NCBI GenBank assembly: GCA_029204225.1
Contig: CM055097.1
Coordinates: 30,765,599 to 30,829,598, forward strand
Length of the DNA stretch: 64,000 nucleotides
Reading direction: 5' to 3'
DNA from: Diphasiastrum complanatum
Taxonomy: Eukaryota > Streptophyta > Lycopodiopsida > Lycopodiales > Lycopodiaceae
Positions 56,991-64,000 of this stretch are shown piece by piece (within the stretch, counting starts at the first letter, position 1; each line of letters begins with the position of its first letter). Below the pieces are notes generated by a model. It was given only the letters and a program-made list of their open reading frames with translations. It was not told the DNA's origin and did not search any database. Position numbers and translations under genes: made by a program.

Positions 56991-57212
56991 TAGAATTACC
57001 AAAAATAGTTTCATGCAAGAAATCTTCTGATCAATTTATTGATTATGCATGCAACATGCATCCAAGCATGCATACAGGTCAGAACTTACTACTTAGAGCA
57101 TGGGATGGAGCTCAAAGTTCAAACTTCCAAGGACCAACTTGCAAGGGCCCAAGCCTCAAGGCTCAAGGGCTAATTCAAATTTTAAAGCTTGAAATTGGAA
57201 TTTGAAATTCAC

Positions 57213-57612
57213 CTGCAAACTGCATGGCGTCATCATGGAGTAGTGCATACATGTCCTCCACCTCCTGTGACCTTGGTGGTAGGTCTGGAACCTTCGTCAC
57301 ATCAATGTCATATGGATTTACCTACAGTATGTAGACAGTAGAACAACACATTTAGAATGTCACTAAGGATTCAAATTTCAATGTTCCAACACAATTGCAA
57401 CTATCAAATTACAATTTACCTGCATAGGTTCCCTTCCCCTCTTCAACTTCTTCAGAAGCCGCAGATTGGCGTGCACATACACCAACCTGTCTAATTGTGC
57501 AACATTGAGCTTGTTCCTCCTCTTCGTATGAATCAGAGAGAACAAACTCCAATTCCTCTCACATGCACTCGATGCGCAATCCTGTGAGAGAATGCGTATG
57601 GCGAGCTTCGGC
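57213..57612 (-). pseudogene. hAT transposase C-terminal dimerisation region with introns
   Basis: On the minus strand, 57612-57420 encodes LAIRILSQDCASSACERNWS, LFSLIHTKRRNKLNVAQLDR and LVYVHANLRLLKKLKRGREP with MQ. This is the hAT C-terminal (hATC) block with the SSACERNWSxFxxIHTKxRNxL signature. A donor GTAAAT at 57419 and an acceptor ending CTGTAG before 57321 bound an intron. The next exon, 57321-57213, encodes VNPYDIDVTKVPDLPPRSQE and a short acidic end, then GTGAAT. Upstream parts of the transposase are absent; gypsy RNase H sequence is joined in their place in the same frame. Confidence 0.85.
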
Positions 57613-57687
57613 GCTGTAGTTACACAGTATTTGAGGTTCTCAAAACTCTGATTCAACTCTTCAGTCCATGTAACCGGAGGACTGAAT

Positions 57688-58369
57688 TTACTGTGCTCTC
57701 TTAGCCCCCCTGAGGACATTCGTCAAGGCCAATGCAATTAATGCATAGTTCAAGATGAATCGATGAAAAAACCTCGTAAAGCTCAAAAAAGACTTAACCT
57801 CCCAGATGGTTTTAGGGATAGGCCATTCACGTACTTGTCGGACTTTATTTGGGTCAATTTCCAACCCGCGGTCTGAAATAATGTGACCAAGGTATAACAA
57901 CCTTTTCTGGAAGAACACACATTTGGACTCCTTGGCAAAAAGCTTCTCCTATCTAAGTAACTTTAAGATAGTCCTGAAATGCTCCTCATGCTCCTCCAAG
58001 GTCTTATTGTAGATGAGAATATCATCCAAGTAGACTATTACGAACTTTCCCAGATATGGACGAAGAAGATCGTTCATCATCTACTGGAAGGTCGTTGGAG
58101 CATTTGTCAAGCCAAATGTTAAAACCAAAAAAGTCATAATGGCCGTACCTAGTTCTAAACCCGGTTTTTTCAATATCCTTAGTTTTTATGCGAATCTGAT
58201 GATACTTAGATCTCAAATCGATTTTGGTGAAGTACTTTGCACCATGCAATCGATCAACCAGTTCATCCATTCGCGACAAAGGATAACGGTTTTTAATCGT
58301 TAACTTATTCAACTTTTTAAAGTCCACACAAAGATGAGTACCTCCGTCTTTTTTATCAACAAGGAGCAC
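57688..58369 (-). pseudogene. Gypsy reverse transcriptase and RNase H connection
   Basis: 58369-58100 reads [40 protein letters not shown] and [21 protein letters not shown] frameshift in the palm region follows; in another frame [20 protein letters not shown] preserves the catalytic YLDD near 58032. 57918-57690 reads FFQKRLLYLGHIISDRGLEI and VREWPIPKTIWEVKSFLSFT, the RT thumb and connection. At least two frame changes. Confidence 0.9.
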
Positions 58370-58378
58370 AGGTGCCCC

Positions 58379-58993
58379 CTAGGGAGATTTACTAGGCCTA
58401 ACATGGCCCATCTTTAGGTAATTTTGCAGTTGCCTATAAACTTCATCCTCTTCAGTAGTACTCATCCTATATGGATACAAGGATATAGGAGAACTACCAA
58501 GAATCAGTTTAATACCATGGTCAACACCCCTAGAGGGGGGAAGACCCTCAGGAAGCTGCTCAGGAAACACATCGTTAAATTCTTGCCTAAGTTTCCCAAA
58601 AATTTCACCTTCTGGTGAGTTTTCTTGCTTTAGGTTATTAGACATTAGTTCCATTTGGAGATCGTAAAATTGCAAACTACGTTCTTCATGGTAAGTAAAA
58701 TCTTTTAACGAGCATAAATAAGAATTGCAATCAACAATATCTATACATTTAACAATTTCCAAAGCAGAAAGCGTATACGGAGTAGAAATATCAACATTTC
58801 CATTCAATTCTATGAGTGAGCCGTTATGCAAGAACGATAAAGTGTGTGTTACATAGTTTTTCTTCATAGACTCGTTCCTCTCATAGAACCACTCCTTACC
58901 AAGTATAACATCTACCCTGTCTAGATTCATAATATGAAAGTCTAAACTATCTTCATAGGCTTGAATCTCAATTGGTAGACTATCCGGTCCCAT
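58379..58993 (-). pseudogene. Gypsy protease end and linker to RT
   Basis: The frame contains DFHIMNLDRVDVILGKEWFY, the end of the protease domain (FxxxxLDxVDVILGxxWL in the family), a variable linker, FNDVFPEQLPEGLPPSRGVD and HGIKLILGSSPISLYPYRMS, the pre-RT block. It ends RQLQNYLKMGHVRPSKSP, then a stop and RT. Confidence 0.9.
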
Positions 58994-59060
58994 ACTTGGC
59001 TTTCTGCACCAGTTGCCAGCTTCACTGTGTATCGGTGGTCACTTTGCCTTGTTTCCACCT

Positions 59061-59384
59061 TTAGCTTCTGCACAAATTAGCGTTAATAAAATTATGTGTG
59101 GAACCATCGTCAAATAAAACAGTTTTGGCTTGACCACCCACAACCCCCTTCATCTGAATGAGGTCATGAGGGCCAAAAACAATCGTGTTAAAACAACAAT
59201 GCTCACACACAGAATTACCAGCAAAGGAAAGATTTACACAAGATATGCTAGAGTTACCTGGCATCTTAAAAGATGCCCCTTTAGCTTTCCGTTTCTTTGG
59301 ACATTCCTTCGCGACATGACCTGGTTCCATGCAGTTAAAGCATGGATTGTCGCTTCTGGCTTTCAGAAAGGTTTCCTGGTCCAA
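59061..59384 (-). pseudogene. Gypsy zinc knuckle and protease active-site region
   Basis: CFNCMEPGHVAKECPKKRKA gives a CX2CX4HX4C knuckle. Further on, KTVLFDDGSTHNFINANL is the protease active site; the family form is DSGSTHNF, so the Ser after Asp is changed to Asp here. A frame break separates this segment from the protease end downstream. Confidence 0.88.
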
Positions 59385-59441
59385 GGTAGATCTTTTCTTC
59401 GACTTACCTGAACTTGAAGCCCCATCCTTTGCCTTATCTTT

Positions 59442-60194
59442 TTATTTCTTTGGAAAGAAAGGCTTCTTACCCTTTACGTCGGGCAAGACACCAGTCTCAG
59501 CCTTACCCATCATACGAGTATCATTGTAGATCCTGGCGAAGCGAACAACATCCTCGAGGGTAAGAGGTTGGTTCCTCCTAACCTCTAGTTGGTAGTCTCT
59601 TGGCAACCCAAGTATAAAATGCAACTTTTCTAAAACAGGATCTATTCTAGTTGCAAAACGAGAATAGACTACCTGAAACTCTTGTAAATACTGATCCTGG
59701 GGCCGGTTCCCCATATGGATCGTTGCATACTGATAGTAAAATTCAAAATCATCAAGAATAGGAAGGAAGGCCGCCTTAAAGGCCTTACCAAAATCCTCCC
59801 AATTTCTAGGAACTTTAGGCTTACCCCTCAAATCTTGCCACCAGGTAAATGCTTTACCTCGCAGGTACATGACGACGAGATTGATCTTGTTGTCCTCGGA
59901 TGAATCGTGCATGGAAAAGTGCGAATTCCATCGATCCAGCCATTGCAAGACCGCCTCCGGGGTTCTATCCTTCTTTTCCCCAACAAAAACTTCAGGAGTG
60001 AACAAGGGTTGATGCACCAATTGCCTTAGCTACGTCAATTCCTTGAGATCCTACTGATCCCGACTGTGTCTAGCTTGCATATCCACAATCTGTTGCTGTA
60101 GATTGTTAATTGCCAGCATCAAGGCATCAGGGTCTAAGACAGAGGCAGGTACTCTAGTAGGGGACATAGGCTGTGTGGTAGGAGTAGGCTCCAT
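59442..60194 (-). pseudogene. Gypsy gag
   Basis: ATG at 60194 reads MEPTPTTQPMSPTRVPASVL and a coiled-coil-like INNLQQQIVDMQ. Two in-frame TAG stops occur before 60020. From 60020 the frame is open: FTPEVFVGEKKDRTPEAVLQ, YLRGKAFTWWQDLRG, FKAAFLPILDDFEFYYQYAT, FILGLPRDYQLEVRRNQPLT. This is the Ty3 gag core (W..L....F...F). The knuckle follows in another frame. Confidence 0.9.
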
Positions 60195-61240
60195 TTTTAC
60201 AAAAAGAAGAGAGGTGAATTAAGAAGAGATGATAGAAGAGAATCAAAAGCTACTCAAGGAAGGTAGATACAAGGCTACTCTTGCTGTCTCTTCACAAATC
60301 AAATGGTATTGTCCATGGCTGCCAAGAGGAATAAGAGAGAGCAAGGAGACGGATGCACCACCCCTCTTTTCACAAAAAACAGATGCATGGGAGAGGTATG
60401 CGTCCCTCTCCATGCCATCCTACTGTGGCCTTACCCTGCCACCTAGCTTCCACCTCAGCCTACTGGCCAACTCCTGGCAACCAGCCAGGTGGCTTACAGC
60501 CCCCTCCCCCCCTTCTATTTCTTGTTTTTCTTCAACCTGTCCATCGTTGGTAGATAGGGACAGGAAGAAGAAAACTTGCCTAGATTTTCAGGGAGGGCCC
60601 CGATTTCTCCAGTAAGGAATCTGGAAGGCATCGCTACTGCAGGGTGCTACCAGCTGCCACCTCACTTGGCCCAAAAGATGCCACGTGGCAGATTTGCCAA
60701 CTGTTTTTTGGCAACCCCTGCTGGTCAAACAGCAATGGAAAAAGTTCACGTTTTTGTTCATTGCTGAGGAGGGCCCATCGTGACTAGAAACCCACATATT
60801 CCTGAGCGGATTTTCACTAGGAAGGACTGCCACTTGCCCTACCCTGGACGTGCCACGTGGCAGGGCTTCCACGGGCCCCAAATTGTTTTTCTTAAAACTT
60901 TTTTTTTTTTCAATTTTGGTTGAAAAACAGTGGAAGGCAAACCCTAAGGAGTACATAAAAAATGCATTTCAAATCCAATTCGAAATCCGTCAGAAGCAAC
61001 GTAAATTACAAAAAAACCACTTCGGATCAACGCACCTGCTTTCAGCATGCAGTGGCTAAGTGCCGGTTAACCACAAGAGACCGAACGATTCACGTTCCGC
61101 CCCGCCGTAGGACCTAATCCGGGTCCACCCACCGTGCCTTGGCCTGTGACCATATCAAGCTGGATCCGACCTCCATCCTAGACGACGTCCCATACCACCG
61201 CCTAGGCTCTTAGCCAAACACAGTTGACGATATTCCAGAA
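60195..61240 (-). other. Leader and possible LTR of the gypsy element; GC-rich block at 61.06-61.21 kb
   Basis: Upstream of the minus-strand gag. It contains pyrimidine-rich stretches, two copies of the word GCCACGTGGCA (about 60681 and 60851) and a T-run (60897-60910). 61060-61210 is clearly more GC-rich than anything nearby. No standard primer-binding site was identified, so the LTR border remains unknown. The long plus frame at 60229-60615 is not supported as a gene. Confidence 0.4.
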
Positions 61241-63502
61241 GGACAACTGTTTATTTCATTAAACAGAAATTAGAGGCTTTCATCAAATTCAGACAATTCA
61301 AAGAGCATGTTGAGAATCAAACTGGCAAACGAATCAAAGCATCGAGGTCAGATAACAGGGAAGAATACATCTCCACCGAATTCAAGGAGTATTGCCTTAA
61401 CAACGACATTGAGCAACAATACATTACTTCCTATTCGCCTCAGTCAAATGGTCTTGCTGAGAGAAAGAACAGAACCTTAGTTGAATCGGCAAAGTGCATG
61501 TTATCACATGCTACACTTCCGAAGTCCTTCTCGGCTGAAGCTATTTCAACAGCAACCTATATTCAGAACAAATGTCCTACTAAAGGTCTCTCAGACAAAA
61601 CACCATTCGAAGTTTGGACAGGTACCAAACCTTCTTTATCAAACCTACGAGTTTTTGGATGTACTGCTTTTGCGCAGATACCTCGTGATCTCAGGAAGAA
61701 GCTCGACTTCCAGAGTATCAAATGTATTTTCATTAGCTACACTACTTCAGATCAAGCCTGCAAGGTGTTCAATTCCATCGAGTCGAAGATATTCACTAGC
61801 CGGGATGTCATCTTCAAAGAAGATCAGTTTCAAGACCTCAAAGGAAAAGGCAGTTCCCATGTAGCCGACCTTTCAGATTCTCCTGACACATTGAACTTTC
61901 CAGTTCCTCAGTTGACTATTCCCATTGAAGGTCCAAGCTCTTCTACTTTTGACGAACAACAAATCAACGACGAATCAGAAGATGATGATGTTGCAGTTCA
62001 GCAACTTTCGTATGATGGAAATGATCAACTTCCTCTATTACCCAGAAGATCTTCAAGAGCAAGCAAACCACCTAACCGGTATATCGACAAGTCTGCAGCC
62101 TACCTTGTTCAGGAACTGACGTCTGTCCAAGAGGCACTGAGTCAGCCTGATTCAGATCTTGGAAAGAAGCTATGGATAAAGAGTATTCATCTCGTATCAA
62201 GAACCAGACATGGACAATTGTCGAATTACCTGCTAGCAAAAACATAGTTGATTGCAAATGGATTTTCAAAGTCAAGTACAATGCAGATGGAAGCATCAAC
62301 AGGAGAAAGACATGACTTGTCGCCAGAGGATTTTCTCAGGTATACAACGTCGATTACACTGAGACCTTCAGTCCAGTAGTCAAGCATTCTTCTATTCGAC
62401 TTTTGCTATCATTTGGCGCTGCAGCAGATTTGGAAATACATCAAATGGATGTACAAACAACATATCTCAATGGAGTTATCGAAGAAGATATTTACATGGT
62501 GCAACCCGAAGGTTATATTATCGAGGGTAAACACAATCATGTGTGTAAACTCCATAAGGCACTTTATGGCTTGAAGCAATCTGCTCGAGCATGGTTTCAA
62601 AGGATCAATACTTTCCTTATTGATCACGGCTACACACCTAGCTCTTCAGATTCAAATGTTTACTTCAAAGCAGTGCAGCAGTCTTTTATCATTATCACTT
62701 TATATGTGGATGATACATTGCTTTTCAGCAATAATACTGATAAAAAAGGCCAAGACAATGCCATCTTCCGAATTCGACATGACCGATCTGGGCGAAGCTC
62801 ATTTCTGCCTTGGTATACAAATCCACAGAGACAGGAAACTTGGTCTACATTACACAACAGAGGTACATCTACAACATGTTAGTCAGATATAATCTGATTA
62901 ATTGCAAGTTAGCTCTCTCACTGATGGAACCAGGTCTCAAATTGTCAAAGGACCAGTGTCCCCAAACAATTCATGAGAAGCAGCAAATGCGTGAGTATCC
63001 TTACCATTCTATTATAGGATCTCTTATGTACGCCATGATCTGTACTAGGCCACACATAGCTTTTGCAGTCAGCTCTCTCAATTAGTTTGTGACTAATCCT
63101 GGTGTAACACATTGGAAAGCTCTTATCAGAGTCATGAGATATCTTCGAGCTACTATGGACTTTTGCATTTGTTATGGAGCAGTCGGCAACGACAAACTCA
63201 ATTTACTCAGTGGTTACACAGATGCAAGTTGGGCAGGAGACGTAGACACTCGTAAATCCACTTCAGGATTTACATTTTTCCTCAACAGTTGTCCAATTTC
63301 CTGGAACAGTCGCAAGCAATTTTCAATAGCTCTATCTTCCACTGAATCAGAGTATATCGCAGCCTCTCAAGCTACAAAGGAAGCAATTTGGTTGAGGAAC
63401 TTACTCTCAGATATCGGTCTGAATCAATATGCTTCGACGACATTATTTTGTGATAATCAAAGTGCCATTGTTTTATCAGCCAACCCCGCATCAACACTGT
63501 GA
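61241..63502 (+). mobile_element. Copia fragment: integrase, RT, RNase H (plus), close to the 15-17 kb copy
   Basis: 61270-61500 reads RSDNREEYISTEFKEYCLNN and SYSPQSNGLAERKNRTLVES (integrase second Asp and Glu). 61498-62247 continues with KTPFEVWTGTKPSLSNLRVF and the EDDDVAVQQL linker. RT is at 62290-62770 (VYNVDYTETFSPVVKHSSIR, LEIHQMDVQTTYLNGVIEED, KALYGLKQSARAWFQRI, LYVDDTLLFSNNTD). A frameshift follows, then EFDMTDLGEAHFCLGIQIHR. 63089-63502 is RNase H (SGYTDASWAGDVDTRKSTSG, ALSSTESEYIAASQATKEA, FCDNQSAIVLSANPA), ending abruptly. Gag, protease and the integrase N-terminus are missing. Confidence 0.92.
63089..63502 (+). pseudogene. Copia RNase H, truncated
   Basis: Open for 137 codons with all three catalytic acids (YTDAS, TESEY, CDNQ). 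The KHIE...FTKAL C-terminal blocks present in the sister copy near 16.95-17.1 kb are lost: after NQSAIVLSANPA the frame ends STL and stop, and LTR-like sequence follows within about 60 bp. Confidence 0.9.
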
Positions 63503-63559
63503 ATTGTGAAGGAGTTGAGTGTTATTACACGACGCTTCCTGCGCTCTTATCAAGCAGAT

Positions 63560-64000
63560 CATTCATAATCAGAAAGTATTGTTGTTAGCTCTCTATCAAG
63601 CTTTCAAGCTTGAACTCTCTTGAGTATTCTAACTCAGTCTTTTAGAGATTTATTTTAGAGTTGCTATAGCGCTACTGCTATTCAGTAGAGCTGCTTATTA
63701 TCAGACTTATTCTCAGTTACTCAGAGACAGCTTAGAGTGCGCGGTTTCTATCCGCTATTGTTTTGCGCTCATTAGCATCTGATTTTGTTTTTCTGAATCG
63801 ATACTATCTTCTTATTGCGTTCAGTATATGTCAGAATGCATGCATCTCTGTATTGCTTTTGTAACTGATAGAAATTGTCTGAGAATTCAATACTTTATGT
63901 TTGGCTACATAATCACTTAGTATCTAGCGATTTCAAAGTTAGTTGCTAAAGATTGACTGTGATTTTTATCACTACTGCTTTTTGTTCAATTTTTGATAGG
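63560..64000 (+). mobile_element. LTR-like sequence after the copia fragment (runs off the right edge)
   Basis: The region around 63640-63860 matches the second half of the LTR at 6730-6990. Shared blocks include TTCTTATTG.(G/A)TTCAGTAT and TTTTGTAACT-like words. No polypurine tract precedes it, so the join to the copia body is a deletion or recombination junction rather than a normal 3' end. Confidence 0.65.

Larger units (their letters stand above)
57613..60194 (-). mobile_element. Ty3/gypsy element: gag, protease, RT, RNase H start (minus, truncated)
   Basis: Order on the minus strand: gag from ATG 60194, zinc knuckle and protease (59384-59061), linker (58993-58379), RT (58369-57920) and RNase H start (57918-57613). 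The RT N-terminal form ([34 protein letters not shown]) is that of the common chromovirus-type plant gypsy. The pol is cut inside RNase H by the hAT piece. Many frames are broken. The same family is represented by the fragment at 7.0-8.1 kb. Confidence 0.88.

Noticed and set aside
60229-60615. 128-codon plus-strand frame
   Set aside because: It lies in the leader/LTR region antisense to the gypsy element, is Pro/Ser-rich by composition and has no motif.

Overview
The window is nuclear DNA of a land plant. It is AT-rich and crowded with plant-type Ty1/copia and Ty3/gypsy retrotransposons, hAT remnants and microsatellites. Two spliced plant genes stand out at its edges. GT-AG introns, the LEUNIG corepressor N-terminus and the plant PAT1 N-terminus support an embryophyte with a repeat-rich genome (fern, lycophyte or gymnosperm are possible); I cannot name the species.

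Host genes. At the left edge, on the minus strand (1-941), are the first four coding exons of a LEUNIG-like transcriptional corepressor: start, LisH/LUFS region and polyglutamine tract. The gene runs off the window at base 1. At 51487-52456, on the plus strand, are the first three coding exons of a PAT1-like mRNA-decay factor. Its further exons were not found before base 64000. The genes are divergently oriented, about 50 kb apart. Neither is visible as a long open reading frame; both were found by reading exons across splice sites.

Repeat landscape from left to right. 1.2-3.6 kb is non-coding with a 108-bp tandem duplication. 3.6-9 kb is a mosaic of gypsy pol pieces (minus), a copia 3' end with LTR (plus), another gypsy piece (minus) and a copia RNase H piece (minus). 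10.3-14.3 kb is a nearly complete but mutated copia element (minus). 15-17.5 kb is a copia RT/RNase H region with its 3' LTR (plus). 18.3-29 kb is a large decayed Athila/Tat-like gypsy element with gag, protease, RT, RNase H, integrase, two related 25-bp minisatellites and a long accessory ORF; an LTR-like insertion interrupts its gag-protease frame. 29-30.6 kb is a copia fragment (plus). 31.6-36.2 kb is a gag-only non-autonomous LTR element. 36-44.8 kb is mostly non-coding with tandem repeats and two unresolved coding-like stretches. 44.9-47.3 kb is a broken hAT transposase of the DUF4371/ZNF862-like type. 53.5-64 kb holds copia (minus), copia gag (plus), gypsy (minus) joined to a hAT piece, and copia (plus).

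Almost every element carries stops, frameshifts or deletions, so the window reads as an accumulated, nested transposon block between two conserved regulatory genes. The least conventional pieces are the post-integrase accessory ORF with its paired minisatellites (25.5-28.7 kb), a similarly placed ORF at 3.6-4.3 kb, and the in-frame gypsy/hAT junction near 57.6 kb.
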